The notes under the pieces: model-generated
Told to the model about the DNA's origin: nothing
The model's database searches: none
The model's input: the letters and a program-made list of their open reading frames with translations, nothing else
Origin: Desulfobacter vibrioformis DSM 8776
GTDB taxonomy: Bacteria; Desulfobacterota; Desulfobacteria; Desulfobacterales; Desulfobacteraceae
DNA: 61,779 nucleotides
Assembly (NCBI RefSeq): GCF_000745975.1
Contig: NZ_JQKJ01000023.1
Span: 1 to 61,779, forward strand
Direction: 5' to 3'
Shown here: piece by piece, positions 16,738 through 26,032 of the stretch
Layout: every line of letters begins with the position of its first letter
Position numbering within the stretch: the first letter of the stretch is position 1
Program-made: the position numbers and the translations under genes

Positions 16738-17297
16738 CAGTTTGCAGTCTCCCTGTCAATAATGTCAATGAGTTCGGCAACCGCCTCATCCAGTACATCA
16801 TTGACCACCACATGGGCGTAAAAGGATTTCTGGTCTATTTCCCCTTTTGCGTTATCCAAGCGCTTGCGGATCACCTCTTCGGCATCGGTTCCCCTGCCCC
16901 GCAGCCGCTGCTCAAGAATCTCTAAAGACGGAGGCATAATGAATATGGAAACCGGATTCAGGCCGGAATCCATAATCTGACGTCCCCCCTGGACATCGAT
17001 ATCCAATAGAACGCTTTGGCCTGCGGCAAGCTGGTTTTGAACAAAAAGTCCGGAAGTGCCGTAACAATTTTCGTGGACTTGTGCCCATTCCAGCATCTGG
17101 CCGGATGCCACCATTTCCATGAACTGTGCCTTATCCGTAAAAAAATAATCTCTTCCGTGGACCTCGCCCTGCCGGGGTTTCCGGGTGGTATGGGAAATGG
17201 AATATACCAGGCCGTGACACCGTTTCAGAACTGCGTTGACAAGGGTTGTTTTACCGGCTCCGGACGGTGCGGAAACAATGAAAAGTTTTGCCGCCAT
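16737..17297 (-). CDS. gmk: Guanylate kinase
   Basis: 186 residues, standard length. It phosphorylates GMP to GDP with ATP. The P-loop APSGAGKTTL lies at residues 10-19, with SHTTRKPRQGEVHGRDYFF near 34-53 (GMP-binding Arg/Tyr/Glu) and the lid segment with RLRGRGTDAEEVIRKRL near 134-150. Gene order yicC-DUF370-gmk is widely conserved in bacteria and supports the call. Start ATG, four bases from the end of the DUF370 gene. Confidence 0.95.
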   Translation of the reverse strand: MAAKLFIVSAPSGAGKTTLVNAVLKRCHGLVYSISHTTRKPRQGEVHGRDYFFTDKAQFMEMVASGQMLEWAQVHENCYGTSGLFVQNQLAAGQSVLLDIDVQGGRQIMDSGLNPVSIFIMPPSLEILEQRLRGRGTDAEEVIRKRLDNAKGEIDQKSFYAHVVVNDVLDEAVAELIDIIDRETAN

Positions 17298-17300
17298 GTA

Positions 17301-17573
17301 CTATTCCTCCTGGGGTGCTCCGGGATTTTGAATCAGGGATTCAAAGCGTGCGGAAACAGTTTCCGCCTGGATCGCGGACAGAATCACGTGGTTGGAGTCT
17401 GTCACAATGATGGCCCGGGTTTTTCTGCCATGGGTCGCGTCAATGAGGCGCCGGTCCTCCCGGGCTTCATCCTTGATCCGTTTCATGGGCGCCGAGTTCG
17501 GGGATAAAATCGCCACCACCCGGTCAGCCACCACAGTATTGCCAAAACCGATGCTTAAAAGTGGCTGTTCCAT
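17301..17573 (-). CDS. DUF370 / RemA-like regulatory protein
   Basis: 90 residues. The block [20 protein letters not shown] near the N-terminus and [26 protein letters not shown] in the middle are the signature of the DUF370 (UPF0296) family. Bacillus RemA of this family is a DNA-binding activator of matrix genes; the role in Gram-negative anaerobes is not known. Placement between yicC and gmk is the classic neighbourhood. The ATG is preceded by a purine-rich stretch. The short C-terminal tail ending GAPQEE is charged and probably disordered. Confidence 0.85.
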   Translation of the reverse strand: MEQPLLSIGFGNTVVADRVVAILSPNSAPMKRIKDEAREDRRLIDATHGRKTRAIIVTDSNHVILSAIQAETVSARFESLIQNPGAPQEE

Positions 17574-17591
17574 AGTTTTCCTTTTTTAATT

Positions 17592-18476
17592 TTATTCGAT
17601 GTTCTGCACCTGCTCCCGTATTTTTTCCAACTCGGATTTCAGGTCTACCACGGCATGGGACAGGGTTGCATTACCGGCTTTGGAACCAATGGTGTTAAAT
17701 TCCCGGTTAAACTCCTGGATCAGGAAATTAAGCTTTCTGCCCTGGGACTCATTTTCATCCATGACTTCCCGGAACATTTTAATGTGGCTGTGTACCCGGA
17801 CAATCTCCTCGGACACATCACTTCTGTCCGCAAGAAGCGCTGTTTCCTGGGCCAGACGGACCGGATCAAAGCACTCCCCGTCCTCGGAGGTCAGCACGGC
17901 CAGGCGTTCCTTAAGCCGGGCCTTGTAAACTTCCGGTATGGTTCTGGCCTGTTCTTCAACGCCTTGCATGCGCTGTTCAATTCCTGAAATACGACGGGCT
18001 AAATCCTGGTACAGATTTTCCCCCTCGCTTTTTCGCATGCGGTCAAGGGCCTCAGCTGCGGTCCGGGCCGTGTCACCCAGGGCGGAGCGGATAAGTTCCA
18101 GGTTGATTTCAGGTTTTGCAGCCACAATGACCTGCTTTGCCCCGAGTACGGTTTCCAAAGCAATGCCACCGGAAAGGGAGAGGGTCTCCTGGACCGTCTT
18201 CAATGCGTTATAATAGGCTTTGGCCTTGATAATGTCCACCTCAAACAGGTCCTGCTCCAGGGACTGGTCCTCCAGATTCACCCGGATCTCTATTCTGCCC
18301 CGGGTATGGAACTGCCCCATGATTTTCTTAATTTCCTCTTCAAAGGGCTGGCAGACCTCGGGCAGATAAATCGAAAAATCAAGGGAACGGGAATTATAGG
18401 CGCGAACGGTCATGTCCACGGTCAGGGCATCCAGAGAGTGAGACACTTTGGCAAAAGCGGTCATGCTTTTTATCAT
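17592..18476 (-). CDS. yicC: YicC-family endoribonuclease
   Basis: 294 residues. The N-terminal YicC domain starts IKSMTAFAKVS and includes VRAYNSRSLDFSIYLPEVCQPFEEEI, close to the family's 'E-x-x-x-N-x-R-x-L' consensus, here with Ala for Glu at one place. The C-terminal DUF1732 part has GECFDPVRLAQETALLADRSDVSEEIVR and KLNFLIQEFNREFNTIGSKA near 245-270. E. coli YicC is an endoribonuclease involved in small-RNA turnover; this function is assigned by family. It lies 18 nt upstream of the DUF370 gene in the same operon. Confidence 0.9.
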   Translation of the reverse strand: MIKSMTAFAKVSHSLDALTVDMTVRAYNSRSLDFSIYLPEVCQPFEEEIKKIMGQFHTRGRIEIRVNLEDQSLEQDLFEVDIIKAKAYYNALKTVQETLSLSGGIALETVLGAKQVIVAAKPEINLELIRSALGDTARTAAEALDRMRKSEGENLYQDLARRISGIEQRMQGVEEQARTIPEVYKARLKERLAVLTSEDGECFDPVRLAQETALLADRSDVSEEIVRVHSHIKMFREVMDENESQGRKLNFLIQEFNREFNTIGSKAGNATLSHAVVDLKSELEKIREQVQNIE

Positions 18477-18488
18477 ACAATTATCCTT

Positions 18489-19028
18489 TTATGGCGTTTG
18501 ATCATGCGCCTTAAGATCAACAAGATATTTCTGCCTCACCTGGCCTAAAAAATTCAGCACCGCATGGGAGGCATAATCCGGGTAAGTCCACTCCAGGGTT
18601 TTAAACCCCTTTTTGGTGTACATTAATGTCAAGTCTGCATAAATTTGCTGGCCAATGTAAATCCTGTGGGAATACTCCTTTCCCGTGGCCAGGATAAACC
18701 GGGAAGCCAGAAGATACCCCGGGTCAATGTTGATGGTTCTGTTGTTTTGCTCCAGGCAGTCGGATTCAATCCTGTTGGTGTCAAGTTTGATCGAAGCCAG
18801 GGCATCCTGTTCCATGAGCGGCTTGAATGCAATAAGTCTGCGAAACAAAGGTTCCCCCATTTCCCTGTAATAATAATCTGTGAAATCAAAATCCAGCCAG
18901 GGGGAGATCATGTCCACGGGACCGCCCACCCCTTCAAGGCGGGAAAAGACCGATTCGAAGACCCTCTTATCTTTCATGAAAACCGACATCACAAGCTTGG
19001 CCGGTGCAGGTTTTTTAGGCGTACTCAT
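18489..19028 (-). CDS. DUF4416 family protein
   Basis: 179 residues. It matches the DUF4416 pattern I know from Desulfobacterota: an AKLVMSVFMKD-like opening, PWLDFDFTDYYYREMG near 43-58, LIAFKPL, NIDPGYLLASRFILATGKEYSHRIYIG near 100-126 and a final YPDYASHAVLNFLGQVRQKY. No catalytic role is known. The family is almost always next to yicC/gmk genes. The start overlaps the Trm112-like stop by four bases (ATGA-type), and its stop is 12 nt from yicC. Confidence 0.82.
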   Translation of the reverse strand: MSTPKKPAPAKLVMSVFMKDKRVFESVFSRLEGVGGPVDMISPWLDFDFTDYYYREMGEPLFRRLIAFKPLMEQDALASIKLDTNRIESDCLEQNNRTINIDPGYLLASRFILATGKEYSHRIYIGQQIYADLTLMYTKKGFKTLEWTYPDYASHAVLNFLGQVRQKYLVDLKAHDQTP

Positions 19029-19213
19029 GGGTTAACGGGAATTTGTTTAACAGGGATTGCCTCGTCAATGAGCATAATGGGAATATCATCCCTGATTTCG
19101 TATTTAAGGGCACAGGCATTACAGACCAGCCCATCCTCGGCCGGAGTCAGTGCCACCGGGCCTTTGCATTTGGGGCAGACAAGAATTTCGAGCAGTTCCT
19201 TTGATACAGCCAT
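19025..19213 (-). CDS. Trm112/YcaR-family small zinc-ribbon protein
   Basis: 62 residues. KELLEILVCPKCKGPVAL at the N-terminus and LVCNACALKYEIRDDIPIML in the middle give two Cys-x2-Cys pairs for one zinc, the standard Trm112-like pattern. In Proteobacteria such proteins lie beside lpxK or kdsB and msbA; here msbA is 24 nt downstream on the same strand and waaA is divergent from it, a lipid A/Kdo setting. Function in bacteria is unproven. Start ATG with AAGGAAATACTGCC upstream. Confidence 0.88.
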   Translation of the reverse strand: MAVSKELLEILVCPKCKGPVALTPAEDGLVCNACALKYEIRDDIPIMLIDEAIPVKQIPVNP

Positions 19214-19237
19214 GGCAGTATTTCCTTAGAAAATATA

Positions 19238-20992
19238 TCAGATTTTTGAAGCCTGCATGGATTGCAGTTTATAATACGGGCCTTTTGCAGCCATCAGGTC
19301 ATCATGGCCACCTTGTTCAACAATGGTGCCGTTTTTGAGCACAATGATCCGGGAGGCGTAATTTATGGTGGACAGCCTGTGGGCAATGACAAAGGAAGTA
19401 CGGCCTGTCATCAGATTTTCCAAAGCCTTTTGCACAACTTGCTCTGCCTGGGAATCCAGGGCCGAGGTTGCCTCGTCCAGAATCAGCACCGGCGCATTTT
19501 TTAAAAGCGCCCTTGCAATGCAGATCCGCTGTTTTTCCCCCCCGGACAACCGGGAACCCAGCTCTCCGATTACGGTATCATATCCCCTGGGAAACCCGCA
19601 GATAAAATCATGGGCAAAGGCTGACTTTGCTGCCGCTTCAACAGCGTCATCATCTGCATCCATTTTTCCATACCGGATGTTGTCCCGCACGGTCTCGTTG
19701 AATAAAATAGGCTCCTGGGTCACAATGGAAATATGGTCCCTAAGGGAAGCTATGGTCAGGTCCCGGACATCGTGGCCGCCGACGGAAACACAGCCCCCGG
19801 TCACATCATAAAGCCTTGGGATCAGGTTCACCAGGCTGGTTTTTCCCCCCCCGCTCATGCCGACTAACGCCAGGGTCTCTCCGGGTGCAGCCTTTAAATT
19901 AATGTTCTTCAGGGCCAAAGACTCTTCAGGCCCGTAGGCAAAGGAGACGTTTTCAAACACCACCTCGCAGGATGATGCCTTAAGGGGCCGGGCATCGGCC
20001 TTGTCCACCACATCGTTCCGGGTTTCCAGCACATCAAACACCCTGGATGCGGCAGCCATCCCCTCCTGAATGGTATTATTCAGGGAGGACAATTTCTTCA
20101 CCGGATCATAAAGCATCATCACGGCAGTCAAAAAAGAGAAAAACACACCGGGTGTGGATGTGCCGTTGACCACCCGCATCCCGCCGAACCAGACAACAAA
20201 AGCAATGCCCAACCCGCCTAAAAATTCCATAACCGGGGAGGACAACGCCCGTGTGATCACCTTTTTCATCTCCAGGCGGAACAGTTCTCCGGTCTTTTCC
20301 CTGAACCTGGCCGTTTCAAAGGCCTGAAGATTGAATATTTTGATGATCTTTACCCCGGAAAAGGTTTCATGCAGAAAGGAATTCAGATCTGCCATGGTTT
20401 CCTGGGACCCTGTGGAAAACCGCCGGATTCTTTTACCAAACAGGACAATGGGATAAAAGGCAATGGGCAGTACAATAAAGGCGCCCAAGGCAAGTTTCCA
20501 GTCCCGGTAAAAAATAACAAACAAAAACGCCACAACGGAAAAAGAATCCCGGAACAAACTGATGACGGCAGTGGACACCATGCCTTTAATCACATTGACA
20601 TCATTGGTGATCCGGGACATGAGCACCCCGGTTTTTTCCTTGTGGATATATGCAATGGGCAAATTCATGATTTTTTCATAAAGGCGGTCCTGGAAATCGC
20701 GGATAATACGCTGTCCCACATGATTCATCAGGTATTCCGACCCGTATGAACCAGCACCTTTCAGAAAAAACACCAGGATGGCAAGACCTGGGATAAGCAA
20801 TAACTTGGTACTGTCCTTGGCAATGAAAATATCATCAAGCACCGGTTTAACCAGCAGGGCCATGGTACCGTTGGCGCCTGCCACCACCACCATGCAGAAC
20901 GCGGCCAGGGCAATTTTTTTCCAGTGTGCAGACACCATCCGGATAATCTTTTGCCTGCGTTCCTTGGACAATTCGTTTTTTATTGATTTCAT
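19238..20992 (-). CDS. msbA: Lipid A export ABC transporter, fused permease-ATPase (MsbA-like)
   Basis: 584 residues from ATG 20992; a TTG at 21028 in the same frame would add 12 residues, and neither has a clear ribosome site. Six membrane helices in the first about 320 residues are followed by an ATPase domain with Walker A GMSGGGKTSL near residue 378, signature LSGGEKQR near 485 and Walker B VLILDEATSALD. MsbA flips lipid A-core across the inner membrane. The neighbours (waaA divergent, Trm112-like gene after it) suit a lipid A role. A general multidrug half-transporter is the main alternative. Confidence 0.88.
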   Translation of the reverse strand: MKSIKNELSKERRQKIIRMVSAHWKKIALAAFCMVVVAGANGTMALLVKPVLDDIFIAKDSTKLLLIPGLAILVFFLKGAGSYGSEYLMNHVGQRIIRDFQDRLYEKIMNLPIAYIHKEKTGVLMSRITNDVNVIKGMVSTAVISLFRDSFSVVAFLFVIFYRDWKLALGAFIVLPIAFYPIVLFGKRIRRFSTGSQETMADLNSFLHETFSGVKIIKIFNLQAFETARFREKTGELFRLEMKKVITRALSSPVMEFLGGLGIAFVVWFGGMRVVNGTSTPGVFFSFLTAVMMLYDPVKKLSSLNNTIQEGMAAASRVFDVLETRNDVVDKADARPLKASSCEVVFENVSFAYGPEESLALKNINLKAAPGETLALVGMSGGGKTSLVNLIPRLYDVTGGCVSVGGHDVRDLTIASLRDHISIVTQEPILFNETVRDNIRYGKMDADDDAVEAAAKSAFAHDFICGFPRGYDTVIGELGSRLSGGEKQRICIARALLKNAPVLILDEATSALDSQAEQVVQKALENLMTGRTSFVIAHRLSTINYASRIIVLKNGTIVEQGGHDDLMAAKGPYYKLQSMQASKI

Positions 20993-21058
20993 GGGCAGGG
21001 ACAATTGCTTTACAGATTTTGTTGTCAAGTATCAAAAAACATGAGAGCATAGCCTCCC

Positions 21059-22402
21059 ATGACAAAGTGTGCTTTTATACCCAATATTTTCAGATTTTAC
21101 AATATCCTGTGGGATGCGGCCCTGCCTTTTTTAAAACAGCACCCAAGGCTTGCACCAACCTTTGACAGGCGCATCAATCCGGTTCACCTTCAACCGGCAG
21201 ATATCTGGATCCAGGCAGCATCGGCCGGGGAGGCTTACCTTGCCGTATCCATCATAAAGGCACTTAACCCGGACAGGCCGGTCACCATGCTTTTGACCAC
21301 AACCACGGATCAGGGCATGAAAATTCTGACACAAGAGCTGTTGCCAGAAGAATTTTCACACCATATCCGCCTGTGCTTTGATATATTCCCCTTTGACAGC
21401 CCAAAGGCCATGAACAACGCAGTGCAACGGGTTAATCCTGCGGTTATGGTTCTGCTGGAGACAGAATTGTGGCCGGCACATCTTTATGCCTTAAAAAGAA
21501 ATCACACCAGTGTATTGATCATCAACGGCAGGTTATCCAGGAAAAGCGGCCGGAATTACCGGCTCACCAAAGCGTTCTGGCAATCTTTTGCCCCGGAGCG
21601 CATCCTGGCCATCTCTGCCAAAGACGCCCAAAGATTTTCCCAGGTATTTCCCCACACCTGTATTGGGACCATGGACAACATCAAATTTGACCGTATGACG
21701 GTTCAAAAAACGCCCGGTAAAGTTTCCGCTTTAGCTGCAATTGTGCCCAGGGAACTGCCCCTGTCTGTTTTTGCCTCCTTCCGCCGCCAGGAAGAACCGC
21801 AGATCCTTGACATGGTAAAAACCTTGTTAGAAGAGGTGCCCAACCAGGTCATCGCCCTGTTTCCCCGGCATATGCACCGGATAGCCCCATTTTTAAAAAA
21901 ACTGAATAAAACCGGCCTCAATGTTTACCAAGGCTCACAGATATCATCGGTTCTAACCGGCCCGGCCATTATCCTGTGGGACAGATTCGGAGATCTTCAC
22001 CAGGCATACAGCCATGCCGACGTGGTCTTTGTCGGCGGAAGTCTTGCGCCCCTGGGGGGGCAGAATTTCATGGAACCCGCAGCCTTAGGCATTCCCACAA
22101 TCACAGGCCCCCACTGGCAGGATTTTGCCTGGGTGGGAAAAGAAATATTCAGGACTGGTGCCGTAACCCGGTGTAACAACTGGCAGCATGCGGTTAAAAC
22201 CATGTGCAGCCACCTGGTAAACTCCGGAAGCAGAAAAACCCGTATTGACGCGGTGAGCCGTTATATTTCACAAAAACAGGGCGGGGCACAGACCGCTGCA
22301 GACGCAATTCTGACGTCATGGGAGGCAAAACAGCCTGGCGCCGTGGCTGGCCGGAAAAAATCACGCCGGTCATCCGGGGATACTCTCCCCCTGACATACT
22401 GA
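21059..22402 (+). CDS. waaA: 3-deoxy-D-manno-octulosonic acid (Kdo) transferase
   Basis: 447 residues, GT30 family, about 20 longer than E. coli WaaA. IWIQAASAGEAYLAVSIIKAL near 52-72 matches the highly conserved 'H/QAxSxGE' acceptor-site motif. VNPAVMVLLETELWPAHL near 127-144 and FVGGSLAPLGGQNFMEPAALGIPTITGPH near 325-352 are the other hallmark blocks. The protein adds Kdo from CMP-Kdo to lipid IVA at the inner membrane face; a hydrophobic N-terminus could anchor it. It is divergent from msbA with a 66-nt gap that must hold both promoters. The tail beyond about residue 420 is basic and not conserved. Confidence 0.92.
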   Translation: MTKCAFIPNIFRFYNILWDAALPFLKQHPRLAPTFDRRINPVHLQPADIWIQAASAGEAYLAVSIIKALNPDRPVTMLLTTTTDQGMKILTQELLPEEFSHHIRLCFDIFPFDSPKAMNNAVQRVNPAVMVLLETELWPAHLYALKRNHTSVLIINGRLSRKSGRNYRLTKAFWQSFAPERILAISAKDAQRFSQVFPHTCIGTMDNIKFDRMTVQKTPGKVSALAAIVPRELPLSVFASFRRQEEPQILDMVKTLLEEVPNQVIALFPRHMHRIAPFLKKLNKTGLNVYQGSQISSVLTGPAIILWDRFGDLHQAYSHADVVFVGGSLAPLGGQNFMEPAALGIPTITGPHWQDFAWVGKEIFRTGAVTRCNNWQHAVKTMCSHLVNSGSRKTRIDAVSRYISQKQGGAQTAADAILTSWEAKQPGAVAGRKKSRRSSGDTLPLTY

Positions 22403-22465
22403 ATGAAGGCAGGGGCTGAAAAAAAGCTGCAATGCCCCGCACAGGCCAGAAAACCCGCTTTCGCC

Positions 22466-22567
22466 TTAAAGCTGTTTTTTCTTGATGGCGATGGCGATGC
22501 AGACACCGGCCCCGATCCAGGTAACACCGAGGCCCAGCACCATCATGACAATGGCGGAAGTCGTCAT
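22466..22567 (-). CDS. metS: MetS-type small subunit of an NSS transporter
   Basis: 33 residues, reading MTTSAIVMMVLGLGVTWIG then AGVCIAIAIKKKQL. One membrane helix with a lysine-rich end is exactly the form of MetS, the small partner of MetP in Corynebacterium. Its ATG overlaps the TGA of the large subunit (ATGA at 22564-22567), and the ribosome site AAGGAGGAG lies within the end of that gene, so translation is coupled. It is too short for routine gene callers. Necessity for transport is known only from the MetPS system. Confidence 0.85.
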   Translation of the reverse strand: MTTSAIVMMVLGLGVTWIGAGVCIAIAIKKKQL

Positions 22568-24036
22568 TTTTCTCCTCCTTGGACGGTAAGGTTGATAATG
22601 ATGCTGAGGAGGATGATACCGCCCACCATGCACCAGCCAAATACGAACAAGGCCAAAGACGGATATCCTCCGTATGGGGTTTTAATGTCCCCGATAAGAT
22701 TGGAGATGCTCATATAACCGAGAACGGCCGGGGTGATGATCTTAAGACAAAAGGCCCATAACGTCCCGACTTTGAAATCACTGGTCAGGTTGATGATTCC
22801 CTTAAACCCGTCAAGGCCGCAGATCCAGGCCAGGAATATGATCTCCACAAGCCCCCCGGCCAGCACACCGAAATTATTGATGAACCGGTCCACGATATCC
22901 AGAACCAGCAGTCCCGAATGTGAGGCAAACACGATCCCGCACAGGATGCCGATGCCGCAATAAAGACTGGCCGCAATTTTGCGGCTGATGCCAAAACGGT
23001 CAATGAGCGCTGAAACCGAGACCTCACAGACGGATACCATGGAACTTAAGCCTGCAAAAAGCAGGGCTGCAAAGAACAGGGTACCGAAAAATACCGGACC
23101 GGGCAGGCTGTTAATGGCCGTGGGAATGGTGACAAAAGCCAGGCCCACACCCGAGCTGACCACTTTATCAACCCCCACGCCCTGTTGGAAAGCCATGTTC
23201 CCCAGGACCGAGAAGACCATGATTCCGCAAAGGATGCTGAATCCGCAATTGCAGAACGCCGTGATAAAACCGTTGTTGGCCATGTCCGAATCCTCGGGCA
23301 GGTAGCTTGCATAGGTGAGCATGATGGCAAAGCCAATGGAAAGACTGAAAAAAAGCTGGCCATAGGCCGCGATCCATACCTTGAAGTTCAAAAGCGCCGA
23401 GAAATCGGGTTTAAACATCCAGTTCAAGCCTTCTTTCGCCCCGTCCAGGGTTACGGCCCGGGCTGTGATGATCAGAACCATGATAAAAAGCAGGGGCATA
23501 AAAATTTTGCTGGCCGATTCAATCCCTTTTTTCACACCACTGAAAAGCACCCCCCAACAAATAAACCAGGCGCAAAGAATAGCCCCGAATATGGGCCATC
23601 GGATGCCATTAAAGGCAAAGGGTGTGTCTGAAAGCTGAAGATAGGTTTTAAAAAAGAAATTTGCAGGATCCGCTCCCCAGCCCCGGGTAAAGGCCAGGAC
23701 AAAATAGGAGATAGACCAGCCCACGACCGCCACATAATAAATGGATATAATAAAGGCGACCAGAAGCTGCCACCAGCCCAGCCATTCCCAGCGACCTGAC
23801 AGGCTCCTGAAGATATTGGGAACCGAGGTCTTGAATTTATGCCCCACGCCGAATTCCAGAATCAGGAAAGGAATGCCTGCTGTGAGCATGGCAAAAAGAT
23901 AAGGGATAAAAAAGGCGCCGCCTCCGTTTTCATAAGCAACATAAGGAAACCGCCAGATATTCCCTAAACCGATGGCCGACCCGATAGCCGCGAGGATAAA
24001 GCCGGCCCGTGTTCCCCATTGTTCTCTTTTGTGCAT
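22564..24036 (-). CDS. metP: Sodium-dependent NSS-family transporter (MetP-like)
   Basis: 490 residues, about 12 membrane helices. The N-terminal block REQWGTRAGFILAAIGSAIGLGNIWRFPY is the NSS/SNF hallmark: unwound helix 1 with the Na+ and substrate sites, and the following Arg-Phe-Pro. A second block, AYGQLFFSLSIGFAIMLTYASYL near 222-244, is helix 6 with the substrate-binding Ser. The family moves amino acids with Na+; the paired MetS-like gene points to a MetPS-type transporter for methionine or alanine, but the substrate is not readable. It is convergent with waaA. Confidence 0.88.
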   Translation of the reverse strand: MHKREQWGTRAGFILAAIGSAIGLGNIWRFPYVAYENGGGAFFIPYLFAMLTAGIPFLILEFGVGHKFKTSVPNIFRSLSGRWEWLGWWQLLVAFIISIYYVAVVGWSISYFVLAFTRGWGADPANFFFKTYLQLSDTPFAFNGIRWPIFGAILCAWFICWGVLFSGVKKGIESASKIFMPLLFIMVLIITARAVTLDGAKEGLNWMFKPDFSALLNFKVWIAAYGQLFFSLSIGFAIMLTYASYLPEDSDMANNGFITAFCNCGFSILCGIMVFSVLGNMAFQQGVGVDKVVSSGVGLAFVTIPTAINSLPGPVFFGTLFFAALLFAGLSSMVSVCEVSVSALIDRFGISRKIAASLYCGIGILCGIVFASHSGLLVLDIVDRFINNFGVLAGGLVEIIFLAWICGLDGFKGIINLTSDFKVGTLWAFCLKIITPAVLGYMSISNLIGDIKTPYGGYPSLALFVFGWCMVGGIILLSIIINLTVQGGEK

Positions 24037-24515
24037 ACATCAACTTCTGTTTGTAAAATAATTAATTAATAAAACAAGTTAAAAGACTTGGGGTAAATAC
24101 AAATTTTAAACCCTGAAGTCAAAGAAAAATTCAGACCTTGAACTATTTTATCAAGTCCCAAATCCAGCACCTGGGAAATCTGGCTGATCCCCCCCTGGAA
24201 AAGAAGCGAAAAACGCTGGCACGTTATTTCACCAAGACGAAAAACGGGCTGAATTATGCGGAAACGCATCTTGACAAGCGCAGCCACAGTCCGTCCCGGC
24301 ATGACATGGCAATATCGCCTGTCTGAAATCCATTCGCGATCTTTTCGCAAAGCTTCCCGTCCTGACAAAAAAATTCAAGGCCGGGTACAGGCGCATGAAA
24401 AAAAGAATTGGGCTGGCCTTAGAGCTGCAATCTCATTATCATGAAATTTCGCTTCGATTCCCTAATTACCAAACAGGCTCTTAACCAACCCGCTGTCGAT
24501 TCCGGATCTTTCGTG
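24037..24515. other. Gap with no supported gene
   Basis: This 480-nt stretch separates the divergent transporter and FadL-type genes. Short open frames occur but have no ribosome site or recognisable product. I see no tRNA and no strong stem-loop. Some of the sequence may be decayed coding DNA. Confidence 0.5.
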
Positions 24516-24544
24516 TTGACAAGCGTTTAAACAAATCGTATGCA
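24516..24544 (+). promoter_or_regulatory. Candidate sigma-70 promoter of the FadL-type gene
   Basis: TTGACA (24516-24521), 17-bp spacer, TATGCA (24539-24544). The start codon is about 105 nt downstream, leaving a moderate 5' leader. Confidence 0.55.
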
Positions 24545-24649
24545 TTTGCCAAAATTAAAAATCGGTTTCCAGGTATATGGGCATAAAGCTGGGCAAAAAG
24601 CCGGTTTGGTAACCCTTGAAATCAATTAACCACAAAAGGAGAAACAGAG

Positions 24650-25872
24650 ATGATGAGAAGATGGTTTTTGGCCGTATTAATTCTGGGAACAACCGTTCCC
24701 GCATTTGGCGGCGGTATTGACAACAAGCAGAACTTTTCAGCGGCATATGTCGGCAGCCTCAGCCGCAATGCCGCAACAGACGGTGCGGATGCCGCAGCGT
24801 ACAACCCAGCCGGCCTGATGCAGCTCAAAAACGGGACCTACCTGGAAGTCGATCTCCAGCCATTTACCTTTGACTATGACCATGAATTCAACGGGGAAAC
24901 CCAAACCGCCAGTCCCAACCTGATCGCCCCCATGGCCTTCGGGGTTCACAAACGGGAAAAATGGGCCGTCTGGGGGGCTTTTACCATTAACGGCGGTGGC
25001 GGGGAGACCGAATACGAGCACGGTAATATCATCACCCAAACCGTTGAGAACCGCCTAGGAGGGACGATTTCCCAGCCCTATGCCTACGCCAAAAGCTATG
25101 ACTACACCTTCACGGCAGGCGTTTCCTACGATTTTCACCCCATGGTCTCCGTTGCCGCCGGGGCCAGGTATGTGATCACCGACAAGGAAGTGGAACTCCA
25201 CGGCACCCATTCCGGCTTAGGTTATATCCTGGCCAAATACGAGCAGGAAGCCGACGGTTTCGGCGGGGTGATCGGTATCGACATCCACCCTTCTGACAAG
25301 CTCAACATCGGTATCCGGTATGAATCAAAGGTCAAACTGGACTGGGACACGGATACGGGCGGATCAACCCCATTCGGTAGCGTCCTTCTCGGACAATTTG
25401 GCCGGGTAAACGGCCAAAGCTATGCCAGGGATCTTCCGGCTGTGCTGGCCCTCGGTCTTGAGTGGAAAATCCTTCCCAAGCTCACCCTCAAACCCTCATT
25501 CACCCTCTACTTTGAAAAAGATGCGGACTGGGATACCCAGAATGACGCCGTGGACGGCAACTCCTTTGATCTGGCCCTGGCCCTTCAATATGATGTCAAC
25601 GCGGACTGGTCCCTGACAGCGGGTTATTTTATATCGACGTGGACATGAAGCCTGAAAACTTCGGCATCATTGAGCAGATGAGTCCGCCCCTTGACTGCCA
25701 TGCCTTTGCCCTGGGGGCAAAATACAGGATGACGGAGCAAATCACCCTGACCCTGAGCGCTGCCGGATACTTCTACCAGGATGCCACCGCTCCCGCAACC
25801 CTTGTAAGGCCCGAAGTCACCTACGACAAAACCCTGTACCAGGGAGGTATCGGTATCCAGTATCGATTCTAA
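24650..25872 (+). pseudogene. OmpP1/FadL-family outer-membrane transport protein, frameshifted near the 3' end
   Basis: A signal peptide (MMRRWFLAVLILGTTVPAFG) is followed by LSRNAATDGADAAAYNPAGL, the FadL N-terminal hatch motif, and a beta-barrel ending GIGIQYRF with a C-terminal Phe. The reading frame is open to a TGA at 25646, then continues in another frame to 25872. At about 25622-25632 the text GGTTATTTTATATCGACG would restore the barrel sequence AGYFYIDVDMKPENF if one more T were present. So one base has been lost, either a real mutation or an assembly error. Restored length is about 407 residues. FadL proteins pass long-chain fatty acids or other hydrophobic molecules. The ribosome site is AAAGGAG. 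Confidence 0.85.
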
Positions 25873-25945
25873 TCGGCCGGGAGTCCACAGGAGGCCGTTG
25901 TCCTATAACGGCCATGACCTGGCGAACACAACAGACTATGAAAAA

Positions 25946-26032
25946 CATTTTAACCACAGAACACGCGGAAATCACAGAACTCTATCTTCAGTGCCTTCTG
26001 TGATTTTCGTGGTTAAAATTTTTCATACAAAA
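25946..26032. repeat. Inverted-repeat element of the ACCAC-A/G-GAA type
   Basis: ATTTTAACCACAGAACACG at the left pairs with CGTGGTTAAAATTTTTC at the right, with a second block (AATCACAGAA / TTCTGTGATTTT) inside. Outer bases ATGAAAAA and TTTTTCAT extend the pairing. It is non-coding and resembles the repeats bracketing the GxxExxY gene. The rest of the 25873-26287 gap shows nothing I can name. Confidence 0.65.

Noticed and set aside
24138-24326. 62-codon plus-strand frame in the transporter/FadL gap
   Set aside because: No start context, no similarity recognised and no neighbour in support; could be decayed coding DNA but cannot be shown.
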